This document shows positions 30,201-45,706 of a DNA stretch of 60,123 nt, in pieces. Within the stretch, counting starts at the first letter, position 1. Each line of letters opens with the position of its first letter. Source of the stretch: Pelagophyceae sp. CCMP2097 (lineage: Eukaryota; Sar; Pelagophyceae); contig MU657224.1 in the NCBI GenBank assembly GCA_026770575.1, positions 125,189-185,311 of the forward strand, read 5' to 3'. Position numbers and translations under genes: made by a program. Under the pieces are notes generated by a model, which did not search any database, had not been told where the DNA came from, and saw only the letters and a list, made by a program, of their open reading frames with translations.

Positions 30201-30375
30201 GGCGCCGCACATCTATGCCCACGGAGCGTGCGCCGCGCGGCGGTCAAGCAGGCGGTCGCGCCGCAGACCCGGCGAACCCGATCGGTATCGCTAAAGGATG
30301 CAATACACCGCGCGCCAGCAGGCCTACGTCTTCCGACAGGGGCCTTTCGTCCAGCGGCCAAACGGCATGCACTGC

Positions 30376-30545
30376 TAGATGACTGACACAGCCCGCCGCC
30401 TCTCTTCGCGCTCTCCCGTTCCTCTGCTCCCTGCGCTTCGCCGGCACTGCTAGATGACTGACACAGCCCGCCGCTTCTCTTCGCCCCCCGCCGTCTGTTT
30501 GTTGATTAAAGTGAATATCGCTAAAGTGTTGATCGGTATCGCTAA
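30376..30545. repeat. Tandem duplication near a gene start
   Basis: A 40-base segment (CACTGCTAGATGACTGACAC then AGCCCGCCGC and CTCTTCGC) is present twice with a spacing of about 78 bp (30370 and 30448). Just after it GATCGGTATCGCTAAAG and close variants recur at 30281, 30515 and 30531. These short repeats flank the start of the membrane-protein gene at 30584. Confidence 0.65.
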
Positions 30546-30583
30546 AGTGCTTGATCTGCAACCTGCCGCGAGGTGAAGATCCC

Positions 30584-31800
30584 ATGCCCTCCATCGACCC
30601 AGGCGCCCGGTGGAGCAACGCCGCCGGCGACCTCGTCCTCGGCGTCACGCACGCCGTCTTCCTGGCGAAAGTGCTGCGCCTGAAGACGAAGGGGATCGAG
30701 GTGAGCAAGGCCGCGCCTGCACAAACGCAAAGGCGCCTGCACCCCCGCCGCCTTTGACGCCTGCCACGCGGGCTTCGCGGGTGACCGGGCGGGGCAACGG
30801 GCCGCCGGTGAAAATTCAAAGCTTCGCTTTGCGGCGTTCCACCCGCCGTTGCTTTGGAGCGCGCGAGCGTCCCCTTACGCGACCTTCCCCTTACGGCGTA
30901 ACCTAGGCTTCGCTCCTTAAAGTGCTCACTCTGTGCTACTTCACCGCGCTGGGTTCGTTCCAGCTCCTGGGCGCGTTCTTCCACGTCGTCGCACCCGTAC
31001 CACACCAATCGTCCAAGCTTTGGCTGACTTACCTTGTGGTGGGCGCCGCGGGCCCGTGCTGCTACGGCGCTATCTTGAGCGTCGACCACTTGAAGGCGCC
31101 CAAGCTCGCCGCCGCATGGGTGGCGCTCATCCTGCCCTACATCGCCTTTGCGCACGCGGCATTCGACATGGCAGCTGTCTTAACAATCCTCCCGACTGAG
31201 TTCACCGTCACCGTGCACCCAGCCCTCGCCAAGTTCATGGCCGATTTTCCCTGGATGCCTTCTGCTTTAGCGGCAAACGCGCAGACGTTTGCCGGCGAGG
31301 CGGCGCTGCTTTTGCGGTTCGACGGACGCGGTTACGCAGCCACGCCCTTCTCCGCGTGCTTCGACTCGACATACTCTAAAGCAGTCGACCTTTTAGCGCC
31401 GTTCCCCTGCTGGCGCAGCGACTCTTTGACCGTGTTGATGCTCGTGGTTGGGACGGTGCTGAATTCAGTGCATTTGCGCATATGCTACACGCGCTCCCGC
31501 GTCGCCGCAGCTTCTCATTTAGAGCTTCGGCGAAAGCAGCGCGCATCAAACTGCCTCGTCTCCCACGCGTTCATGGCGCTGGCGTTGACGACGATGCCTT
31601 TAGCGATGCTCGTGAGGGGTGTTTCTGGGGGCATCGATTGGATGCATGCCTGCGCCGCGCCAGGAATGTTCCTGCAATGCCGAGCCTGCGTCCAAGCCAT
31701 CGTCGACGCCGACGAACGGCGACCCGCAGACAAGGCCAGCGCGAAGGAGCGCGTCAACGGCCACGCGCCAAACGGCCACACGCGTCCCAAAGAGGCCTGA
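30584..31800 (+). CDS. Predicted multi-pass membrane protein of unknown function
   Basis: Two exons, 30584-30700 and 30907-31800, join in phase to 336 aa. The N-terminus has a hydrophobic helix around DLVLGVTHAVFLAKVL. After the intron come VLTLCYFTALGSFQLLGAFF, LTYLVVGAAGPCCYGAIL, AAAWVALILPYIAFAHAAF, LTVLMLVVGTVLNSVHL, CLVSHAFMALALTTMPLAM and a short re-entrant segment ending at a hydrophilic Lys/Arg-rich tail. This suggests about six to seven membrane spans with a cytosolic C-terminus. I do not recognise the family. A lumenal loop of about 100 residues between helices four and five contains a Cys pair (FSACFD, FPCW). The gene looks intact. Confidence 0.7.
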
Positions 31801-32121
31801 GATACCGCCCACCGCCGTTTGCCGTTAGCAAATAAAACGGTCCGAGACACATCTGGAGCCGCAGGGGGATGGCTTACGCGACGCGTGTCGTGGAAGAACA
31901 GGGCGTGGAGGGGCACCTGGCCTCTGTGCGCGGCAGAGCTTGACTGCCTTCCTGAAGGTTCATCTTAAAATCCCAAGGTCTATAGATTTCTTAAAATCCC
32001 AAGAAAATGCGTGCATTTGCGTTACACGGTTGGTAGCGAGCTCACCGTTGCAAAACAAACTCGTTTGCAAGTCGCTCACCGCACACGCACCTCCGCCGCC
32101 CGTCAACTCCCCGCGCGCGCC
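31801..32121. other. Intergenic, no gene seen
   Basis: It contains a direct repeat TTAAAATCCCAAG twice near 31970-32000. It also holds a segment at 31868-31895 (reverse complement CACGACACGCGTCGCGTAAGCC) that matches 37365-37392 with one or two changes, a small dispersed repeat. No conserved protein motif is seen. Confidence 0.4.
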
Positions 32122-32666
32122 ATGGACGTCCTGCTGCAGGCCACGGACGCTGTTCGGTCTCCGGTCAGCTGCACCTCATCGGACAGATCGGACAGCAGCG
32201 ATTACAAGCGACGACCCCTTGCCGATCGGCAACAATGGCAGACCAAGCCCAACACGCTCAACAAGCGCGCCCGGCCAGACTGGCTCCACCAGGCCACGGC
32301 CAAAGAGCTGAAGTGCGTCTGCCCTTGCATGCTTATTCCAAACGGCCGCGAAGAGGGCGCAACGAGGAGAGTGCAAGCCCCGACGCCCGTACTAGGAGTC
32401 GACATCGTTCCGAGACGAAAGCGGAGGGCCGGCGCGCTTTGAAGGAGGCTGGGTCGCGAAACGAGCGAGATGAGCTGTCGGGCCTCTACGCTCAAAAGTA
32501 CAAGGCGCCAGAGCCTTTGGCGCTTCGTATGGCTACATTACCCATCGGCCACGGCCCTCAACGAGCCGGATCCCTTCGCGTCACCGTCCAGCAAGCCCCG
32601 GGGCCCGGTACGTCTCCCTTTGTCGACGCTTTCATGCTGTATCGCTCACCAGTCCCCTCATCGTAG
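32122..32666 (+). CDS. Weak hypothetical coding region
   Basis: Two overlapping frames look mildly protein-like. The first starts MDVLLQATDAVRSPVSC at 32122 and continues to SDSSDYKRRPL; the second holds SRNERDELSGLYAQKYKAPE and FVDAFMLYRS, ending at 32666. They would need a splice or frameshift between 32220 and 32420. No domain is recognised. It could be the 5' part of the gene at 32678 or a separate short gene. A chance open frame is equally possible. Confidence 0.25.
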
Positions 32667-32677
32667 ATCCGGCGCGG

Positions 32678-33213
32678 ATGACGCTGCTGCGGCCGTCGCC
32701 GGCGGCGCGGACGGCGACGCGGCGGTCGTACGTCGCGCAGGTCGTCCCGCGAGCGCCGTTGGCAGTCTCGGTGCGCACCATCTTTGCAAACACCGCGGGG
32801 CCTCGAGAGCACTGCAAGGCCCCCGAGGGGTCGTCGAGACCACGAGTATAACGGGGGGCCATCGAGACGTCGAGTCTCACGCCTCTCAATAGGTGTTGCG
32901 GCACGAGCACGTCTTCAACGGCTTGTCGTCGGGCCCGTGCGCGCGGTGCCCTCGGTGCGACGACCCGGCCGAGGTCTACTGCCTCGCCGGCGCGCCTAAA
33001 AACGCGGTAGACGCGCACCTGGTCAACGTCGGCGTGGACGCAGTCGCTTGGCTGAAGGAGCATAACAAGTCGGAAGGGCCTTTCGCCGACGACTCGCTGC
33101 TCCGAATCTGCCGCAGAGGGTGTCTGACGTACGAAATCTTCGAGGCGGAACCGCAAAGCAAGCTCGCACGGTCCGCGACGGTGTCATCAATCGACTCGTC
33201 GTCATCCGAATGA
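32678..33213 (+). CDS. Small basic, Cys-containing protein of unknown function
   Basis: Exon 32678-about 32847 starts MTLLRPSPAARTATRRSYVA. It joins in frame, by a GTATAA donor and ATAG acceptor, to 32893-33213 (VLRHEHVFNGLSSG). The product is about 163 aa: an Arg-rich N-terminus, a possible metal-binding knot CARCPRCDDPAEVYC, an acidic/Ser-rich end (SSIDSSSSE), and the Cys residues of ICRRGCLTYE. The N-terminus could be an organelle-targeting peptide. The family is not recognised. The stop is followed by a 312-bp convergent spacer before RPN2, with a T-run at about 33477. Confidence 0.5.
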
Positions 33214-33525
33214 AAGCCTCCCGGGGGACGGCCCGCCGCGTAACATAACGTGTTCACTCGACGCTCCCCCTCCTCGTCGGTGCCAAAGGGACAGGCGTGC
33301 CACTCGACCTGGGGAGGCGTTCTGGTACGCAGCAGGATGGCTTTGCGGCCCCGAAAGCCTATGCTGAGGGCGACTGGCGCTTCCAAGGGGCGCAGCACCC
33401 ACCGACGCGATGGGGATGCTCAAGGGAGCGTCTCCACAGGTAGGCACTGGCAGAGTCGAGGCAGCCAAGTTAGTCGTTTTTTTTCGAGAGCGCATCGAGG
33501 TGGCGCGTGGGATGCCGAAAGGAGC

Positions 33526-36500
33526 TCAGGGCGGCGTCCACTCGAAGGGTTCCGGCATGGGTGCGTCGGCGTCGCCGCGCGAGGCCGCGTCGACTGCGTC
33601 CTCGGCTTCGCCCGGCCGCGTGTCGACGAGAATCACGACGCCCGCCGGCAGGAGCGACGCGACGAGCGGGACGTAGCGCTGGCCCGGCGCGCACGCGCAC
33701 AGCGGTAGCTGCAGGCGCGTCATGCGCGCCGGGTTCTGGACATCAAAAGACGCCGCCTCGGGTGGCGCGGGCGCCGCCGCCACGACGACGACGGCGGCGG
33801 GCGCGGCGGGTGCGGCGGGCGCGGGGGCGCCGATGCCCTTTGCCCGGTCTCTGGCCTGCTGGCGTAGTCTAGACCCCACCGTCGTCGAGAGCACGGCGGC
33901 GACGACGCGCTCCTTGCGCTCTTCCTTTTGTTCCTTTGTCTTTGGCGGGTAGGCGAACTTGGACGGCGGCGCGGCGCAGTGCACGGCAAAGTTGCGCGGG
34001 ATCTTTAAAGCTCCAGTGACGCCGACGACCATGGACGGCGACAAAGCGAGGGAGAAGAAATGCTGCATCGGGTGCCAGAACCAGTGTTGCGCCCACAAGG
34101 CCAGCCCGGCGCAAGCACCGACTTTCAGCCGTCCCTTTGACTCTAAAGAGACGCAGCAGTTGCGTCCACCGGCGTCGACGACGCCCGCCGCGAGGATGGC
34201 GCCGAGCTTGGTCAACGTGGAAGGGTACTTGTCTTTCACGATGCCGGCGATCTTTTCCCTGAAGACGGCTGCTGCGGGGCACGCCACCGAGTTTGTTTGC
34301 ATCAGGACCATCGCCATGGCGATCAAAGCGCCCTGCCGGACAAAGTCCACGGCGTCGGCGACCATCGGCCTGAGGAGAGCCTGCGCCGCGGCGGCGCCGG
34401 TGCCGGCGCAGGCGATGCCGACTGCGAGGCACGCGCCGTACCGCACGTGCGGGTTGAACGACTCTGCCAGCAGAGCCACCAAAGCCGGAACTCTTTCCGG
34501 CGACTTGAACATCACAAAGCCCAAGCACGTCACGGCCGCGCGCCGGACGTCGTCGGAGACGTCTGCGACGGCGACGCCGAGGAGGCGCTTGACAGCGTGG
34601 TCGTTGGCTGTGCCCGCATACGCAAGGCCGATCGCGTACATCCCGCCGTAACGAAGAATGGCGTCGCGGTCGCGGCAGAGCTGCTCGATCAAAGGCTCTG
34701 CTGCATCTTCGCAGCCGCAGACCGTCAAAGCGAGAGCCATGGCGACGCCCCGGATGATCTTCTCGTGGGCAGTTTCGTGGGCGTACGACAAAAGCTCCGC
34801 CGTCGCGGACCGGGCCACGGGCGCGGAAGTGAAGCGTCCGGCGAGGAGCATGCCGATGCCGTAAGCCGCGGCCTCGCCTGCGACCGCGGCGTCGAAGAAG
34901 AGGACCGTTTTGAGCTGCTCTACAAGCGTTTCGTCTGCCGATCCTAGAGCTGCCAAGCCCAGGCCCAAAGCGGCGCCGTGCTGCAGCGGCTCCGTCGTGC
35001 CGGCGTCGCGGAGCGCGTCGGAGAGGTAGCTCACATGATCGTCTCCTGATTTGCCGCCGCGAGCGGCGTGCACCAATCCTAGAGCGTATAAGGCGCCACC
35101 TTCGCTGTAAGGAGACGCCGAGGCGCCACCTTGCGGGAGGTACGCTCGCAGGAGCATCGTGGCGTCTCCCACGTGTCCGGCGTGGACCACACCGACAGAG
35201 GCGGTCGCGGTGAATTTTGCCCAGTTTGAAGCCTTTGCCATCCAGTCGAGGTTATCGCGCAAAAACTGCGTCGAGGCGGTGCCCGCGTTTGAGAACCCGT
35301 GGCTGACGACGAGGGCGTTGTGCAGTACGCTGTTCCGATTGCCGTCGATGGCCAACTTGAACGTCTTGAGGATGAGCGCGTCGCTATCCGAAAAATCGCG
35401 GAGGAAGTCCGCCTTTAAAGAAGCAAAGACGCCGTCGGGCTTCAAGATCGACCGCAGCTTCTCGACCGATGCGGGAGCCACGGCCATCTTGCCCGGGAAT
35501 AACGCGGATGCGACGGCCGCTTCAGAGGCCGAATCGACGTTTAAAAAACCCTCGGTTTCGACGGCCATGGCCTCGACATCGGCAAGGACGCTCGCCGCAA
35601 ACTGCGCGTCGCCGGCATCCGCGAACAGAAAAGCCAGCTGCACAGCTAATAACCCCTGGCGCTCGTCGCCCGCGGCCAAGCCTAAAAGCATCGCGGCGCC
35701 GTCTTTGTGCAAGCCCAAGTCCTGCATCGCGGCGCCGAGGAAGACGTAGTCCGGCTCCTCGAGCGATGAATGGTGCTGGACTAAGAGGCGGATTAGCGAG
35801 GATTTGAAGTCGCCCGCCGCGAGAACTTGCCCCGAAGTGGCCACGTCTGCGAGCAGCCGCGGCCGCTGCGCCGCGGGGCAGTGCTTGAGGACACCGTCGA
35901 GGCGGTCCAAACGCCGGGCTTCTAAAGCGACGCCGGCGGCGTGCCGGAATTGGCCGTCGTCGCAACACCTTGCAAGCATCTGCGAGACGACCTCCTCCAA
36001 AGGCGCCCCTGGCGGCAGCACGGCCGCGCCGGCGGCGGCGGCGGCGACGTACTCGTCGACGCAGCGAGACACCTAAAAATATGCATCAAGACGTGCGAGA
36101 CGGCGTTTAAAAGGGGCGGCCCTCAAAAGTGGGCATTCAAAAATCTGTCATCAACCGGGGCCCTCGAGACGGCGCCTGGTGCGTTTGACGGCCACGGCCA
36201 GCATCCTCCCGGGTGGCCTCCCTTTCCGGGTGATCCGAAGGACGCTTTTCCTCGCGAGCGTCTCGACGTACTCCGACCTCGCAGACACATCAAAGTGCGC
36301 CCCTGCGCAAAACGCCAAGCGCAAGGCGTCGTCGTACGCCTCGAGGTGGAAGAAGATGCGGGAAGCGAGAGAAGCAGCGAGTTCGCGGCCGGCAAAATCC
36401 GGACGCTCGCTCAGCGCCTCGATTAATGACACAGCATCCGCAGCGTCGGCCCAGCATTCGTCGACGCAGGCGTGCAGCTGCTGCAGCGCCGCGCACAGCA

Positions 36501-36558
36501 CCCCGTCGTCTTCCTCGCCCAGCGCCGCAACCAGCGCTGCGATGTGCAGGCCCGCCAT
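33526..36558 (-). CDS. RPN2: 26S proteasome regulatory particle non-ATPase subunit RPN2 (PSMD1)
   Basis: A first exon from 36558 (MAGLHIAALVAALGEEDD) to about 36268 and a single long second exon 33526-36072 give about 945 aa, close to the usual size. The N-terminal helices (DAVSLIEALSERPDF, ASRIFFHLEAYDDALRLAF) and EEVVSQMLARCCDDGQFRHA are typical of RPN2. The middle holds the proteasome/cyclosome repeats, such as GAALGLGLAALGSADE, YGIGMLLAG, YGGMYAIGLAYAGTAN, RYGACLAVGIACAGTG. The C-terminus ends PEPFEWTPP, a characteristic RPN2 signature. It scaffolds the 19S base and binds ubiquitin-processing factors. The exon-1 donor is ambiguous: TAC|GTCGAG gives an in-frame join but shortens the conserved SEYVETL segment. 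Confidence 0.9.
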
Positions 36559-36679
36559 GACTGTGCCTTTTCGACGGCGAACGCACCGCCTCAATAAAGG
36601 GTGGATTTTACTTCAGCCATCAAAAGAGTGCAGCAAAAAGAGCGCAGCGTGTCATCCGGCGATATTCACTGTTGCAGAC

Positions 36680-37246
36680 ATGCGCTTCATCAGCGCCGCC
36701 GTGCTCTTCGCGGTGTGCGAGGCGCTGGTGGCGCCGGGCGTTCCTTCGAGAAGAGGGGCCGTCATCGTGCAGGGGAACCTCAAGTCTTTCACAAAGACTG
36801 GCCCGGTGAAGCCGCGTTCGCCCCGCCCCTCGCAGCTCTTCGACTCCCCGGAGAAGCTGGCGCGCGTGACGCAGACGCTGAAGCGCAACTACGGCAACGG
36901 CTACGACGCCGAGTATGATGAAGAGATCCGCACGGCGAAGCGAAAGCTTTTAGAACTCCGCCTGCGCAAGTCTCAGCGCTTGCCTTTCAAGCCGCACGAG
37001 TTTGCCGAGCTGCGCAAATTCGTCGCCCAACTCAAGACGGCGCAGCGCACCGACGAGCTGAAGGCGCAGGGCCATAATCCGTTGCTGAAGAAGGCGCGGA
37101 CGCGCCGCGAGCGCACGGAGGCGCTGGCGAAAAAGATCGGCGTCGAAAAGAAACGAGCCTACCACCGCCGACGCCTCGACCTCCTCGGCGACCAGGGCGC
37201 GGACGAGCCGCGCCAGCTCAGCCTCGAGGCCGCGCTGCGCGGCTAA
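36680..37246 (+). CDS. Ribosomal protein uL29, predicted plastid-targeted
   Basis: A single exon of 188 aa. The first 25 residues (MRFISAAVLFAVCEALVAPG) form a signal-peptide-like hydrophobic core followed by an Arg-rich stretch. That is the layout of bipartite plastid leaders in algae with secondary red plastids, although the common ASAF cleavage motif is only loosely matched. Residues 85-130 fit uL29: RTAKRKLLELRLRKSQRLPF then HEFAELRKFVAQLKTAQRTDEL. A basic C-terminal extension follows. The protein would bind 23S rRNA near the exit tunnel of an organellar ribosome. Targeting is inferred; a mitochondrial location is possible. Confidence 0.72.
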   Translation: MRFISAAVLFAVCEALVAPGVPSRRGAVIVQGNLKSFTKTGPVKPRSPRPSQLFDSPEKLARVTQTLKRNYGNGYDAEYDEEIRTAKRKLLELRLRKSQRLPFKPHEFAELRKFVAQLKTAQRTDELKAQGHNPLLKKARTRRERTEALAKKIGVEKKRAYHRRRLDLLGDQGADEPRQLSLEAALRG

Positions 37247-37511
37247 GCCGTCATGCGGATTGGGCCCCGCGCCGCTTTCATGGCGGGCCGCGCGTGCGCC
37301 GCCAAAAGGCGGCATGCCAAAGTACAGTAATCAAATATCATCCCTCTTGTCTTCATTCTGCTGGCACGACGCGCGTCGCGTAAGCCCCCCCCCCATCCTG
37401 CAGGCCACATCGAGTGTAGGGTTTTGGTGGGTGTGGGGGGTTATCAAAATATAAGTGGGGTGAGCCTTGGCTTCGTGGGTCTGAACCGGGCCCTTTCCGG
37501 CCGCCCCTGCC

Positions 37512-38240
37512 TTACGCGTCAATGTTCGTGTTGTCTTGGAGATACTTTTGGTACAAATCCTTCGCTTCGCGCTCCATCTCCGGGTCCACCTTGCCAGATA
37601 GAGGGTCCGTGCCCAGCGGCCGTCGGAACAGGAAGATGTGGCGCTCGGGGCCTACAGAATTCAGTGTCTTGGGAAATGTGGCGCTCTGGTGGTATCAGTC
37701 AAACAGTCGGCAAAGGCGGGGAAGAGGGGTTCGGCGAAGACGTCAGTCGAATGCGTGCGCTCCGGAGCCGGCCGTCTGTACGGCCGCGGTCTCCTCGGCG
37801 ACCCCTCGTCTCGAATGCGACCATCGGCGTCATTCACGCTCTGGGTTTGCCACGCGGCATTTGTTAGCCTTCACGTTTCCGACGCCGCTCCAAACGGTGG
37901 ATCATGAAGTGTTGCCATCCCCGCGACATTTGGATCCCCGCCGCGCGCCACTCCTGCTCCGACATGAGTGCAGCCTTGGGCAAAGACTTGGCCAGCTCCT
38001 TAGGCATGATCACGTGGCGGTACCTGCGAAAAAGCGCGTTGAGGTCAAAGTCGAGGCCAAAAGCCCTTTGAAAAGGCGTCGCCCCGTCTGAAGGGCCCCC
38101 GCGCCGTTTCGGCAGCGGCGCCCGCCGCAGGAGGGCCGCATCAAGGAAACGAATCGCGGCGACGCGGGAAGAGACTCGTAATTCTCGTCGTTATACTTTT
38201 CACTGTACTCAATGCGCGAGATCAGGTCCTGGTTCACCAT
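37512..38240 (-). CDS. CKS1: Cyclin-dependent kinase regulatory subunit CKS1
   Basis: Exons 38176-38240, 37896-38023 and 37512-37651 total 333 nt, 110 aa. The signature is clear: [59 protein letters not shown] and [16 protein letters not shown]. These hold the phosphate-binding residues and the CDK-contact helices of the CKS fold. The C-terminal tail of about 25 residues ([18 protein letters not shown]) is longer than in yeast or human CKS. CKS1 binds CDKs and promotes multisite phosphorylation in the cell cycle. The model is intact with coherent intron phases. Confidence 0.93.
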
Positions 38241-39277
38241 GCTGCGACCTAAACGCGGGGGTCGCCGCGGAAACTGGCGCGGAGATGCCGCCAAAGTTCC
38301 ACGCGGAATTCAAACTGAGCAACGATCCGCGGCGACTCGCGGGGCGCGCGCCGCGCCCGGAGAGGCCGCGGCGGCGCGATGCCAAAGGCCGAGCGAACGT
38401 GCCTCTGGAGAGGCGCGCGCCGGTCCCCTCCGACCGTTTCAAAAGAGGGCGCGACGTCGAGTCCCCCCTTTTGTCGACATCGACGCCGCTGAGTGCTTCT
38501 TCTGCGCGCTGCAGCCGGTCGTGATCTCGCCTGCGCGCGGCCGGTGCGCCCCGGGACCCCGAAGCGCCTCCCCCGAGATGCACTCGAGGTGCATTCAACA
38601 GCGCGCCGCTCTCCTCCAAAGGGCCCCACGGCGCCGGAATCGGCGGTGGCGCGATTCCCGCGGCCTCCGCCGTCGAGCCGGGGCGTCCCGGGGCAGTTCG
38701 AAGAAGGCGTACCGGTAGTGCCGCGGTGCGTTCTGCCAACAAAAAAGAGGAGCGAGCTGATTTTTAAAACTGCCGGTACCAAACTGCCGCCTCGGTGTTT
38801 TACAATAATTGGAGCAACGGCGGCTCAACGGCGGAACGGTCTGAGAACGGTCTCGGGCGCCATCGTGCGAACGACGGCCGCTCGACCACAAATCGGAGAC
38901 GTCGCGGCTCGGCTCGATCAAAGGCTCTTTGCCGTGTGCGGCGCCGCAATCACCGCCTCGGCGACTCCGCCGCCGCCTCGCGGCTCCGCGCCGCTCTGGG
39001 CACGGCGTGCGCCGCCCCGAGGAGTCGTTGCTCTACGGACTCCAGCCAAATGTGCCAGGCTGACGGCCCGCCGCTTCCGATGCCACCATGCCGCACGACC
39101 GCAGGAGTATGCCACCGTGCTCCGCGACGATGGCCACATTCCCAGAGAGCGCCGGGCGCAGACCATCTTGGACCAGGCCTCGAAGGAAGGACCCTTCTAG
39201 AGGTTCTATGAGACGCACCGCGCCCAGTGCCACCGTCCACAGGTTGCTCGTGGCTTTGATTAGTACATCACAGGGTC
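38241..39277. other. Uncertain region with a possible short minus-strand ORF (39033-39281)
   Basis: No clear gene. A minus-strand frame starting ATG at 39281 gives 82 aa (MRPCDVLIKATSNLWTVALG, SFLRGLVQDGLRPAL, NVAIVAEHGGILL) with a protein-like hydrophobic pattern. Its ATG overlaps the stop region of the RAP-domain gene, which may simply be the 3' untranslated region. On the plus strand a long GC-rich frame (38493-39200) has no recognisable motif. The promoter of CKS1 should lie just above 38240. Confidence 0.3.
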
Positions 39278-44073
<4,796 letters not shown>

Positions 44074-44387
44074 TGAAGTGGACTCGGCGGGAGTCGTATA
44101 GCGCCGGGTTCTGATCGTCCGCGGGACCTGTCGCAGCTGCCGGCACCGCCGCGAGAAGCCCCGATGCGTCGCGCCGAAACGAAAGGCACACGCTCGGCAG
44201 GAAAAGAAAGCCACACGCAGGCGAGGGAGCGGGGCTGGCGTGCCCACGCCTCGAGATTCTGGCCAGGGGGCACCGATGATTACGTTGGCGGCCTCTGAGC
44301 CTTTGGCTCGATTAGGACGTCGACGGCGTCGGCGCGCGCTCGGAGCGGCGGCGGAATTGTTTCCACGAGGGCCGGATGGCACGCCGC

Positions 44388-45376
44388 CTACATATCGCGG
44401 TGTTGCACGCCCATCCGAGGCTCCGCCGCGACGGGGGAGGGGGCGTAGACACGGACGCGGGTGGATGCGTAAACTGTCCGGAGGGCGAGGCGGCAGCTGG
44501 ACACGTCGCCGCCGTTGTCGCAGAACCGAGCGACGAGGCGCACCTGCAGATTTGGAGTTCAAACAAAAACGATTTCGGCTCAGTACTTGCAGACTCCTTG
44601 CATCGAAAATAAGGCTGCAGCGCCCGTCGCAAGATGCCCACCGGTGCCCGCGTCCGTGTCCGGGGCGGCGGCGCACCGGGCGTCGCGCCCTGAGCTCGGC
44701 CTCTATTCGGTCCGTGAAGAGGGCCATCTTCATGGCGCTGCCGCTGCCGACGGAAACTTCATCGTACGCAAGCCCGTCGATGACCAGCGGGCCGTCAATG
44801 TCGTCGTCTGTGAACGCCGCCCACGGCGCGTCCGCTGCATCGCCAAAGGCGCGCGGCGACGCCCGCTCGTCGACGGCGTTCTCCGGCAGCCGAGCCGTAT
44901 AGTAACTCGGCGGCCGCGCCGTCGACTCCTTCTCCGGCGACCGCGCCGTCGAGTACGTCCGTAGGGCCGCGTTCCTGGCGGCGGCGCGTCCCCGGCGGTG
45001 GAAGCAAAAGCACGGGTCGGGCCGCCTTTGGCAGCACCGTGGAACAAACTTTGCGCGTCGATCGGACGCACTTTGTATGTCGATCGTGCGTCGCTTTTTC
45101 CTCGGCTTTGGACCGCCGCCGGTACGCCTGGCGCACGACGCCCACGGAGAGTGGGGCGCTGCCAAAGTCACCCGCATCGGAGGCGCGCGCCCGCTGCGGC
45201 GGCGCCGACGCGACCGGCGCCACCGCCGCCGCCGCAGCCAGCGACGCTCCGGGCGTATTCGCGCGCGCCATGACCTGCCGTAGTCCGGGTCGGCCGCGGC
45301 GGCGGGGTCGCGCGCGGCTCGAAACATGGCGACTCACGCGTTTCATCTGGCTTAGCCGGGATAGCGACTCGCGCAT
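44388..45376 (-). CDS. Uncharacterised 252-aa protein
   Basis: Exons 45072-45376, 44677-44974 and 44388-44543 fit together in phase, total 253 codons, with GTGCGT/GTGCGC donors and CAG acceptors. The protein starts MRESLSRLSQMKRVSRH. It has a basic middle part (RQAYRRRSKAEEKATHDRHT) followed by PSYYTARLPENAVDE, an acidic patch FTDDDIDGPLVIDGLAYDE, then MKMALFTDRIEAELRARRPV and ARFCDNGGDVSSCRLALRTV with two Cys. No domain, signal peptide or membrane segment is recognised. The coherent phases and amino-acid balance support a real gene. A start 45 bp upstream is possible. It is divergent from the sulfotransferase-like gene (start 45707), sharing a 330-bp promoter region. Confidence 0.6.
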
Positions 45377-45706
45377 CGCATCAGAGTCGCGCCGCGCGCC
45401 TACGCCCGGCGTCGAAGCGTTGAAGGCCAAAGGGGCCGACGAGGGACATATCGACGGTCCTCTGGGTTGCGGTGCAGAGCTTTCCTTGCAAAGAGGCCTC
45501 TGGGCAATTTCTGGGCTGACCTCGCGTGCCGAGATCGACGCGCTCCGTCAGCGACGCAGTGCCCATGCGACCGACCGCGCCGGGCCCGGCCGGCGGCGAT
45601 TCGCCCATCGGCGGAGAAACGCGCGACGGGCCGGCGCCACCGGCCAGAGCAGGATCTTCGTTGCCGGCGGTGCCGCTAAAATAGCCCTTTTTGGCGACGT
45701 TTCGGC

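Noticed and set aside
33214..33525. Separate gene in the spacer between the Cys-rich gene and RPN2
   Set aside because: Frames here are short, composition-driven and without motifs; the spacer is between two convergent gene ends.
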